DNA of 5,163 nucleotides, from contig CABUOH010000113.1 of assembly GCA_902493085.1 (NCBI GenBank), forward strand, positions 1-5,163, in the 5' to 3' direction. Positions 1-5,163 of the stretch are shown one piece after another; position 1 is the first letter of the stretch; the number at the start of each line of letters is the position of its first letter. This DNA comes from an uncultured Sutterella sp. GTDB taxonomy: Bacteria > Pseudomonadota > Gammaproteobacteria > Burkholderiales > Burkholderiaceae_F. Made by a program: the position numbers and the translations under genes. The notes under the pieces are model-generated. The model saw only the letters and a list, made by a program, of their open reading frames with translations. It had not been told where the DNA came from and searched no databases.

Positions 1-559
1 GGAAGCAGGAACCTTCGGCGCGCTGGCCGTCGGCGGCCTGCACCTCGGCTTCGAGGGCGTCGATGCCGGCCTTGCCCGCGCCGGAGACGGCCTGATAGGT
101 GGAGACCGTCATGCGGCGGATGCGCGCGTGGCGGTGCAGCGCGGCGACGGCCGTCAGGCCGATGATGGTGGCGCAGTTCGGATTGGCGATGAGGCCCTTG
201 GAGAGCTTTACGTCCTCGGGGTTCACTTCCGGAATGACGAGCGGAACCTCGGGATCGAGACGGAAGGCGCTCGAATTGTCCACGACGTGGATGCCCATCT
301 TGGCGGCGTCGGGCAGGAACTGCTTGGCGACGGGGTTGTCGGCGGCGCCGAGAAGGAGGTCGAGCCCTTCGAAGGCTTCAAGGCTCGCTTCCTGAACGAC
401 GATGTCGCGGCCCTCGAAGTTGATCACCTTGCCCGCGGAGCGGGCGCTGCCGAAGAGGCGCAGCTCGGAGATGGGGAACTTGCGTTCGGCAAGCACGATG
501 CGCATCTGTTCGCCGACGGCGCCCGTTGCGCCGAGAATGCCGACTTTGTAGCTGGTCAT
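1..559 (-). CDS. asd: Aspartate-semialdehyde dehydrogenase, N-terminal 186 residues (3' end outside window)
   Basis: Cytosolic NADPH-dependent enzyme that reduces L-aspartyl-4-phosphate to aspartate semialdehyde, the branch point for lysine/diaminopimelate versus threonine and methionine. Reading leftwards from the ATG at 559, the protein begins MTSYKVGILGATGAVGEQMR. The Rossmann motif GATGAVG is at residues 10-16, SARSAGK at 38-44, DNSSAFR at 94-100 and the catalytic cysteine is C129 in NPNCATI. TYQAVSGAGK at 154-163 is another family signature. The window edge cuts it after residue 186; family members are usually about 330-370 residues, so roughly half is missing. The NPNC and DNSSAFR forms place it with the Gram-positive/Asd2-like class rather than the E. 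coli Asd class. The start is supported by AGGAG (573-569) with a 9 nt spacer, lying in the 15 nt gap after lysC, so it is probably co-transcribed with lysC and hom. The identification is very secure. Confidence 0.96.
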   Translation of the reverse strand, partial: MTSYKVGILGATGAVGEQMRIVLAERKFPISELRLFGSARSAGKVINFEGRDIVVQEASLEAFEGLDLLLGAADNPVAKQFLPDAAKMGIHVVDNSSAFRLDPEVPLVIPEVNPEDVKLSKGLIANPNCATIIGLTAVAALHRHARIRRMTVSTYQAVSGAGKAGIDALEAEVQAADGQRAEGSCF

Positions 560-574
560 GATGAGTGTCTCCTG

Positions 575-1924
575 TCAAGCGTTGGGAGCCTGCTGGGCCT
601 TGACTTCGTCGGCTTCAGCGGCAAAGGTTTCGTATAGGGCGGCAACGGCGCGGCTGAAGTCCTTGTTCTCCACGCCGACGATGATGTTGAGTTCGGCGCT
701 GCCCTGGGCGATCATGCGAACGTTGATGCCCGCCTTGCCGAGCGCGGCGAAGAGGCGGCCCGAGGTGCCCGGGCGGGAGTTCATGTTGCGGCCCACCGTC
801 GCGATCAGGGCGAAGGGCTCGGTGAGGCGGATGGAGTCGGGCTTCATCGCGTCCTGAATGCGGGCGATGATCTCGTAGACGTTCTGCTTGACGTCGGCCT
901 TGGCGACCACGACGGAGAAGCTGTCGATGCCCGACGGGAGATGCTCGACCGAGACGTTGTACGACTCGAGAATGGAGAGCACCTCGCGCACGAAGCCCAC
1001 GCGGTTGGACATGTTCTTCTTCGAGATTTCGATGGAGACGAAGTCCTTCTTGCCGGCGATGCCGGTGACGAGCGGGGCCGTGGGATCGGCCGGAATCTTG
1101 TCGCGCACGATCGTGCCCGGATCCTGCGGGCGGTTCGTGTTGCGGACCTGGATCGGGATGTTCCTTTCGCGCAGCGGGAAGACGGCGTCTTCGTGCAGCA
1201 CGCTCGCGCCCATGTAGGAGAGTTCGCGAAGCTCGGAGAAGGTGATCTGCTCGATGTTGCGGGGATTTTCGACGATGCGCGGATCGGCCATCAGGAAGCC
1301 CGAGACGTCGGTCCAGTTTTCATAGAGGTCGGCCTGGATGCAGCGCGCAAGGATGGAGCCCGAGATGTCGGAGCCGCCGCGGCTCATGACGCGCACGTGC
1401 CCGTCGGGCAGACGGCCGTAGAAGCCGGGCATGACGAAGCGGTCGTGCTTCTTGAGGATTTCCTTGAGGCGTTCGGTCGTCTCGTCGAAGTTGAAGGTGC
1501 CGTCGAAGTTGATGCAGACGACCTCGGTGGCGTCGACGAAGGGAAAGCCGAGGTAGTCGGCCATGAGCTTCGAGGTGAAGTATTCGCCGCGGCTCACGAT
1601 TTCGTCGACGGACATCTCGGGAAGGCCGTCGCGCATCCGGGCAAGCTCCGTTTCGATGTCGACCGTGAGGCCGAGCTCGTCGCGGATGCCGCGGAAGCGG
1701 TCGGCGATCATGTTGAAGAGCGGCAGGTAGTCGACGTGATAGGTGACGTGGGCCTGGCAGAGATAGAGCAGGTCGGTGATCTTGTTGTCGCCCTTGAAGC
1801 GCTTGCCCGAGGCCGAGGAGACGACGAAGCGTCGGGACGGGTCGGCCTCGATGATGGCCTTGACTTTCTTGAATTGTTCGGCGTCGGCAACGCTCGAGCC
1901 GCCGAATTTGGTGATTTTGATCAT
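575..1924 (-). CDS. lysC: Aspartate kinase, single-function, with tandem C-terminal ACT domains
   Basis: Phosphorylates L-aspartate with ATP, the committed first step of the aspartate family pathway. The protein has 449 residues. The amino-acid kinase domain occupies about residues 1-275, with KFGGSS at 6-11, SASGK at 37-41, SRGEYFTSKL at 111-120, GFYG at 167-170, SRGGSDISG at 181-189, ENWTDVSGF at 202-210 and DPR at 214-216. Two ACT regulatory domains follow, at about 284-350 and 368-432; the second contains NVRMIAQGSAELNIIVGV. Such ACT pairs bind end-product amino acids (lysine and/or threonine) in this family, but which one binds here cannot be read from the sequence. There is no fused homoserine dehydrogenase domain. 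The MIKITKFGGSS start and overall length resemble clostridial-type kinases more than the roughly 410-residue proteobacterial form. The ATG lies 6 nt after the hom stop codon, and its Shine-Dalgarno GGAG (1937-1934) lies at the end of hom, which suggests translational coupling. The last residues (KAQQAPNA) are a non-conserved tail. Confidence 0.97.
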   Translation of the reverse strand: MIKITKFGGSSVADAEQFKKVKAIIEADPSRRFVVSSASGKRFKGDNKITDLLYLCQAHVTYHVDYLPLFNMIADRFRGIRDELGLTVDIETELARMRDGLPEMSVDEIVSRGEYFTSKLMADYLGFPFVDATEVVCINFDGTFNFDETTERLKEILKKHDRFVMPGFYGRLPDGHVRVMSRGGSDISGSILARCIQADLYENWTDVSGFLMADPRIVENPRNIEQITFSELRELSYMGASVLHEDAVFPLRERNIPIQVRNTNRPQDPGTIVRDKIPADPTAPLVTGIAGKKDFVSIEISKKNMSNRVGFVREVLSILESYNVSVEHLPSGIDSFSVVVAKADVKQNVYEIIARIQDAMKPDSIRLTEPFALIATVGRNMNSRPGTSGRLFAALGKAGINVRMIAQGSAELNIIVGVENKDFSRAVAALYETFAAEADEVKAQQAPNA

Positions 1925-1930
1925 TATTGA

Positions 1931-3007
1931 TTACTCCGTGGCCTGAGGTTCAAAGGCAAGGAAGGACTGCTTTTGGCGTGCGATCCCGATGAGCTCCGCA
2001 AGGGGGCGTCCCGGAAGGACTTCGTCCGGGAAGTGTCCCGTGCCGCGAAGAAGATCGGGGTCGTACGTCAGGGAGCGGTCGAGAACCGGCAGGCCGGCCT
2101 CTCCGCGTCCGAGGGAAATCAGATCCTGAATGACGGCGTCGGCCGTGGGCCGTCCGCCCGCACCCTGTCCGATGATCGTGAGGGCGCCCACCACGTCGCC
2201 GGTGATGCGGCCGTAGTTCAGGTTGTCGCGAACGTTTGCGGCGATTTCGTCCGAAGGAAGGAGCACCGGCACGATGCCCGCGGCATAGCGCCCGCCCTGC
2301 CTTTGGCTCAACATCATGAGACGGATGCTGCGGCCGCGGGCGCGGGCCCCGGCGATGATCTCCCTGGTGATGCCGGCGATGCCCGCCGTCGGAATGTCGC
2401 CGATGACGGGCGTGCGGTAGGCGAGCGAGGCGGAAATGATCGCCTTGTTGCGGACGTCCGCGCCCGAAACGTCGGCCGTCGGGTCGGCCTCGGCGTAGCC
2501 GAGCGCCTGGGCGCGCGAGAGCGCCTCCTCAAAGGAGAGGGCGCTTTTCTCCATGTGGTCGAGGATGTAGTTGCAGGTGCCGTTGAGAATGCCCGAAACT
2601 TCGGTGACTTCGTCGAAGCGGGCGGTCTTCTTGATCATCTCGATCCAATGCATGCCGCCTCCGCAGCTCGCTTCAAATAGCAGCGAGACGCCGCGGGCGC
2701 GCGCGAGTTCGGCGAGCCCCTTGAGGTCGGAGGCGACGGCCGCCTTGTTGGATGTGACGACGTGCTTGCCGGCTGTGAGCGCGGCACGGATGTAGGCAAG
2801 CGCGGGGTCGCGGCCCGGAAGGGCCTCGACGATGCACGTGACTTCGGGGTCGTTCAGGACGGTCTCGAACGAATCGGTCATCAGGGGACCGTCCGCACGG
2901 CCGGACCGGCGCAGAATGTGCCGTATCTCGACGCCGCAGTCACGCTCGTCCAGAAGCGCGGCCACGGTGCGGCCGACGGTTCCGTATCCAAGCAATCCGA
3001 TTTTCAA
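1931..3007 (-). CDS. hom: Homoserine dehydrogenase lacking the C-terminal ACT domain, TTG start
   Basis: NAD(P)H-dependent reduction of aspartate semialdehyde to L-homoserine. With the TTG start at 3007 the protein has 358 residues and begins MKIGLLGYGTVG. The dinucleotide-binding GYGTVG is at 7-12, the SNKAA lysine is K88, NGTCNY is at 142-147, and GYAEADPTADVSGADVRNK at 170-188 carries E173, D179, D184 and K188. Their spacing matches the catalytic and substrate-binding residues of yeast homoserine dehydrogenase (E208, D214, D219, K223). GQGAGGRPTADAV is at 280-292. Only about 65 residues follow this motif and they show no ACT-like pattern, so the usual regulatory domain of roughly 430-residue relatives is missing. 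The region FEASCGGGMHWIEMI (111-125) departs from the common FEAxVxGGIPII form. A TTG at 3031 in the same frame would add eight residues but has no good Shine-Dalgarno; the inner TTG has GGAG 6 nt upstream and gives the usual family N-terminus. First gene of a hom-lysC-asd block. Confidence 0.93.
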   Translation of the reverse strand: MKIGLLGYGTVGRTVAALLDERDCGVEIRHILRRSGRADGPLMTDSFETVLNDPEVTCIVEALPGRDPALAYIRAALTAGKHVVTSNKAAVASDLKGLAELARARGVSLLFEASCGGGMHWIEMIKKTARFDEVTEVSGILNGTCNYILDHMEKSALSFEEALSRAQALGYAEADPTADVSGADVRNKAIISASLAYRTPVIGDIPTAGIAGITREIIAGARARGRSIRLMMLSQRQGGRYAAGIVPVLLPSDEIAANVRDNLNYGRITGDVVGALTIIGQGAGGRPTADAVIQDLISLGRGEAGLPVLDRSLTYDPDLLRGTGHFPDEVLPGRPLAELIGIARQKQSFLAFEPQATE

Positions 3008-3013
3008 TTGGGA

Positions 3014-3017
3014 CTCC
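3014..3017 (-). promoter_or_regulatory. Shine-Dalgarno of hom, deciding the TTG start
   Basis: The minus strand reads CGGAGTCCCAATTG, placing GGAG 6 nt before the TTG at 3007-3005. The alternative upstream TTG (3031-3029) has only CTCCCGAGCG before it, with no useful match to the 16S rRNA tail. No ATG or GTG lies in frame between the upstream TGA (in the 3080s) and residue 1, so a TTG must be used. This is inference from spacing and family length, not proof. Confidence 0.7.
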
Positions 3018-3081
3018 GTATGGTTCGGCAACGCTCGGGAGACGACGGGATTGAGGTCTCGGAGGAAATTGCCACTGATAC

Positions 3082-3110
3082 ATCATATCGAAATATCCCC
3101 TGCGCGTCTT
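3082..3110 (-). promoter_or_regulatory. Candidate sigma-70-type promoter for the hom-lysC-asd block
   Basis: On the minus strand TATGAT (3087-3082) matches five of six bases of the TATAAT -10 consensus. At a 17 nt spacer lies AAGACG (3110-3105), which matches only three of six bases of TTGACA. Transcription would start near 3075 and give an untranslated leader of about 70 nt before the TTG start of hom. The surrounding stretch is AT-rich. The weak -35 box would fit a promoter that needs an activator, but that is speculation. Confidence 0.45.
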
Positions 3111-3123
3111 TGGACGCTTGTCT

Positions 3124-3163
3124 TAGGGTGAATGCCCTAGAACGCATTGCGGGCAAGGCATTC
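3124..3163. repeat. Overlapping inverted repeats in the divergent region (possible operator or RNA structure)
   Basis: Two dyads overlap here. A compact one pairs TAGGG (3124-3128) with CCCTA (3135-3139) around a short loop; in plus-strand RNA flanking U-G pairs would extend the stem. A longer one pairs GAATGCC (3130-3136) exactly with GGCATTC (3157-3163) across 20 nt. A further GCATT sits between them at 3144-3148. The first arm of the long dyad overlaps the second arm of the short one, so the two RNA folds would exclude each other. Five T residues (3170-3174) follow the long dyad after 6 nt. The site lies upstream of the candidate hom promoter. The regulator, if any, is unknown. Confidence 0.4.
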
Positions 3164-3215
3164 TCAGACTTTTTCCGGGCTTTGTGCCACAATTGAATGA
3201 TTGTTTTCCAATTTC

Positions 3216-3219
3216 GGAG
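3216..3219 (+). promoter_or_regulatory. Shine-Dalgarno of thrC, deciding the ATG start
   Basis: GGAG lies 9 nt before the ATG at 3229. The frame stays open upstream to a GTG at 3184, but that GTG has no Shine-Dalgarno, and its 15 extra residues (MPQLNDCF and onward) precede the conserved family N-terminus MIYHSTR, so the ATG is preferred. Confidence 0.8.
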
Positions 3220-3228
3220 AAAAGCTCC

Positions 3229-4707
3229 ATGATCTACCACAGCACGAGAAGCCGTGAAAACGGCGTGAACGCCCGCGAAGCCCTTCTCAAGGGCCTGTGC
3301 GACGACGGCGGTCTCTACGTGAGCGACGAGCTCCTCACGTCCGTCTTGACGCCCGCCATGCTCAAGGGGCTGACGTACCGCGAGACGGCGCTCCGCGTCT
3401 TTTCGATTCTGCTGTCCGACTTTACGCAGGCGGAGCTCTCCGAAGGGATCGAGCGCGCCTATGCCGACAACTTCGCAAGCGTGGCCGTGACGCCCGTCAC
3501 CCGCGCGGGCGACGAGTTTCTCCTTGAGCTTCACCACGGGCCCACGTCGGCCTTCAAGGACGTGGCGCTGTGCATGCTCCCGCAGCTCATGAGCGCGGCC
3601 CTCCGGGACACGGGGCGCCGCGTCATGATTGCGACCGCGACGTCGGGCGACACGGGCAAGGCCGCGCTCTCGGGCTTCATGAACGTGCCCGGCATCGGCA
3701 TCACGGTTTTTTATCCGCACGGCAAGGTGAGCGACATCCAGCGCCTGCAGATGGCGACGCAGGAAGGCCGCAACGTGGCGGTGGCGGCGGTCGAGGGCAA
3801 CTTCGACGACGTGCAGAGCACCGTGAAGGCGATCTTCGCCTCGGATCTCAAGCGCGAACTCGCCGCCCAGGGCGTCGAGCTCTCGTCCGCCAATTCGATC
3901 AACATCGGCCGGCTCGTGCCGCAGGTGGTCTACTACTTCGACGCCTACCGCCAGCTCGTCGAGGCCAATGAGGTCGCCCTTGGCGAAAAGGTCGACTTCT
4001 GCGTGCCGACGGGCAACTTCGGCGACGTGCTCGCGGGCTACTACGCCTACCGCCTGGGACTGCCCGTGCGTCACTTCATCGTGGCGAGCAACGCCAACAA
4101 CGTGCTCACGGACTTCCTGACGACGGGCGTCTACGACCGCAGGCGTCCGTTCGTGAAGACCATCACGCCGAGCATGGACATTCTGATTTCGAGCAACCTC
4201 GAACGCATGCTCTACTACGCAAGCGAAGGCGATGTTTCGCTCATCGCGCGCCTCATGGAGGACCTCAGGACAGAAGGCGTCTTCAGGGTCGAGGGCGACA
4301 TGCTCGAGCGCATCCGTTCGCTCTTCAAGTGCGGCTGGGCGGACGACGCCGAGACGTCGGCCATGATCCGCGAGGCCTGGGAAAGGGACGGCCGCCTCAT
4401 CGATCCGCATACCGCCGTGGCCCTCAAGGTCGCGCGCGAGCGCCCGGACAAGTCGGTGCCCTGCGTGGTGCTTTCGACGGCAAGCCCCTTCAAGTTCTGC
4501 AGGGACGTCTGCGCCGCGCTCTCGGGGCGTCTGCTTGAGGACGGGGCCGACGGCTTCGCCTACATGGACGCGCTTTCGGCCCTGACGGGCGAAGCTGCGC
4601 CGAGCCCGCTCGCCGCACTGCGTTCGATGCCCGTTCTCCACAAGGACGTGGTGAGACCTGAGGGCATGGCGGACTTCATTCGCGCGGCCTCCGCGCGAGC
4701 GTTTTAA
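3229..4707 (+). CDS. thrC: Threonine synthase (PLP-dependent, long form)
   Basis: Converts O-phospho-L-homoserine and water to L-threonine and phosphate, the last step of the pathway, in the cytosol. The protein has 492 residues. An N-terminal threonine synthase domain (about 1-85) begins MIYHSTRSRENGVNAREALL and contains DDGGLYV at 25-31. The PLP-binding lysine is K110 in HGPTSAFKD (103-111). ATSGDTGKAAL at 137-147, NSINIGR at 222-228 and PTGNFGD at 260-266 are the conserved cofactor and phosphate-contact segments of the fold-type II family. DPHTAVAL at 392-399 and LSTASPFKF at 415-423 are typical C-terminal motifs. The length is closer to the long class (about 470-515 residues) than to the 428-residue E. 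coli enzyme. ThrB follows after 13 nt, consistent with one thrCB transcript. No frameshift or missing key residue is seen. Confidence 0.96.
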   Translation: MIYHSTRSRENGVNAREALLKGLCDDGGLYVSDELLTSVLTPAMLKGLTYRETALRVFSILLSDFTQAELSEGIERAYADNFASVAVTPVTRAGDEFLLELHHGPTSAFKDVALCMLPQLMSAALRDTGRRVMIATATSGDTGKAALSGFMNVPGIGITVFYPHGKVSDIQRLQMATQEGRNVAVAAVEGNFDDVQSTVKAIFASDLKRELAAQGVELSSANSINIGRLVPQVVYYFDAYRQLVEANEVALGEKVDFCVPTGNFGDVLAGYYAYRLGLPVRHFIVASNANNVLTDFLTTGVYDRRRPFVKTITPSMDILISSNLERMLYYASEGDVSLIARLMEDLRTEGVFRVEGDMLERIRSLFKCGWADDAETSAMIREAWERDGRLIDPHTAVALKVARERPDKSVPCVVLSTASPFKFCRDVCAALSGRLLEDGADGFAYMDALSALTGEAAPSPLAALRSMPVLHKDVVRPEGMADFIRAASARAF

Positions 4708-4720
4708 CGGGGAGCTGAAC

Positions 4721-5163
4721 ATGTTGGTCACCGTCACCGTTCCTGCCTCGACCTCGAATCTCGGGCCCGGATACGATTCGCTCGGCATGGCGCTTTCGCT
4801 CAAGGCGAAGTTCACGTTCGAGCCTGCCGACACGCTCGTGATCGAGGGCTGTCCCGAAGCCTACCGCAATGCCGACAACCTTGTCATGCAGGGCTTTCGC
4901 ACGGTCTGCGAGAAGGCCGGGCGCTCCGCGCCCGCCGTGCGTCTCGTGATCGATTCGGAAGTGCCCGTTGCGCGCGGGCTCGGCTCGTCGAGCACCTGCA
5001 TCGCGGGCGGCATGGCGGCCGCCAACGCCATGCTCGGCAGTCCGTTCACGACGGACGAGCTTTTCCAGCTCTGCACGGCCTTCGAGGGGCATCCCGACAA
5101 TGCGGCTCCCGCCTTTTTCGGAGGGCTTACGGCTAGCTTCATGCACGAGGGGAAGGCGGTTGC
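4721..5163 (+). CDS. thrB: Homoserine kinase (GHMP family), N-terminal 147 residues (3' end outside window)
   Basis: Phosphorylates L-homoserine with ATP to O-phosphohomoserine, the substrate of ThrC. The visible part begins MLVTVTVPASTSNLGPGYDS. The first GHMP motif PASTSNLGPGYDSLG is at 8-22, CPEAYRNADNLV at 44-55, the ATP-binding glycine-rich loop PVARGLGSSST at 82-92, and EGHPDNAAPAFFGG at 122-135. The right edge cuts the gene after 147 codons plus two bases; the family is usually about 290-320 residues, so roughly half is missing. The ATG at 4721 has GGGGAG (4709-4714) with a 6 nt spacer and lies 13 nt after the thrC stop, so it is very likely the second gene of a thrCB operon. It is the GHMP type, not the unrelated choline-kinase-like ThrB used by many Beta- and Alphaproteobacteria. 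The CPEAYRN segment recalls Gram-positive homologues. Confidence 0.95.
   Translation, partial: MLVTVTVPASTSNLGPGYDSLGMALSLKAKFTFEPADTLVIEGCPEAYRNADNLVMQGFRTVCEKAGRSAPAVRLVIDSEVPVARGLGSSSTCIAGGMAAANAMLGSPFTTDELFQLCTAFEGHPDNAAPAFFGGLTASFMHEGKAV

Larger units (their letters stand above)
3008..3228. promoter_or_regulatory. Divergent intergenic control region between hom and thrC
   Basis: These 221 bp separate the two divergent start codons and are visibly richer in A and T than the flanking genes, especially 3062-3100 and 3160-3228. They must carry the promoters for both blocks. For the plus strand I see only weak candidates, such as CACAAT at 3188-3193 with CAGACT at 3165-3170 (17 nt spacer). 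The minus-strand candidate and the inverted repeats are listed separately. I see no tRNA, riboswitch, T-box consensus or threonine/isoleucine-rich leader peptide. A shared control region for the pathway is the simplest reading. Confidence 0.75.

Noticed and set aside
128..637. A 169-codon open frame on the plus strand opposite asd and the end of lysC
   Set aside because: It spans two real minus-strand genes and their junction, with no motif or ribosome-binding site.
941..1930. A 329-codon open frame on the plus strand opposite lysC
   Set aside because: It mirrors lysC codons, has a repetitive acidic/His/Val/Ala composition, no family motif and no ribosome-binding signal. It is a GC-rich shadow frame.
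1973..2680. A 235-codon open frame on the plus strand opposite hom
   Set aside because: It lies entirely inside hom on the other strand with a low-information Arg/Gly/Ala/Asp composition; hom has intact family motifs.
3184..3228. Longer thrC start at GTG 3184
   Set aside because: There is no Shine-Dalgarno and the 15 extra residues fall outside the conserved N-terminus. The ATG at 3229 has GGAG at 9 nt.
3032..3228. Classical threonine/isoleucine leader peptide, T-box or lysine riboswitch
   Set aside because: No short ORF with clustered Thr or Ile codons, no T-box consensus and no space for a lysine riboswitch fold were seen. Only short dyads are present.
3004..4833. A 609-codon open frame on the minus strand opposite thrC
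   Set aside because: It lies antisense to the clearly real thrC and the start of thrB. Its product is rich in His, Arg, Asp, Glu and Val with no recognisable motif, as expected from the complementary frame of GC-rich codons with few stops. No Shine-Dalgarno is seen at its start.
1..5163. CRISPR arrays, insertion sequences, tRNA or rRNA genes
   Set aside because: Genes fill nearly the whole window and the single large gap is 221 bp. No repeat arrays, terminal inverted repeats with target duplications, or tRNA-like folds were noticed.

Overview
This 5.2 kb window carries the aspartate-to-threonine pathway as two divergent gene blocks. On the minus strand, read right to left, are hom (homoserine dehydrogenase), lysC (aspartate kinase) and asd (aspartate-semialdehyde dehydrogenase, cut by the left edge). 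On the plus strand are thrC (threonine synthase) and thrB (homoserine kinase, cut by the right edge). Together these are the five enzymatic steps from L-aspartate to L-threonine: LysC makes aspartyl phosphate, Asd reduces it to aspartate semialdehyde, Hom reduces that to homoserine, ThrB phosphorylates homoserine and ThrC converts phosphohomoserine to threonine. The first two enzymes also supply the lysine/diaminopimelate branch, and Hom supplies the methionine branch.

Layout: asd 1-559 (-), lysC 575-1924 (-), hom 1931-3007 (-), a divergent control region 3008-3228, thrC 3229-4707 (+), thrB 4721-5163 (+). Gaps inside the blocks are 15, 6 and 13 nt, each start has a purine-rich Shine-Dalgarno sequence, and no internal terminator or promoter-sized gap is visible, so each block looks like an operon. 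The 221 bp divergent region is visibly more AT-rich than the genes and is the only obvious place for transcription control. It holds a plausible -10 element for hom and a cluster of overlapping inverted repeats.

Organism: the coding DNA is GC-rich by eye, with strong use of GCG, ACG, TCG, CTC and GGC codons, and it is a bacterium using standard Shine-Dalgarno signals and a TTG start. By remembered family resemblance, the protein types look more like those of Clostridia and other Gram-positives than of textbook Proteobacteria: a long aspartate kinase starting MIKITKFGGSS, an NPNC-type Asd, a CPEAYRN-type ThrB and a long ThrC. The host could be a high-GC Gram-positive, or a high-GC gut proteobacterium (for example Sutterellaceae) that acquired the block. 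The sequence alone does not settle this.

The most notable points are a homoserine dehydrogenase without the usual C-terminal ACT domain and with an altered motif near the active site, a TTG start for it, and the dyad-rich divergent region. I found no new defence, mobile or RNA system. The several long ORFs on the opposite strands look like GC-rich shadows of the real genes.
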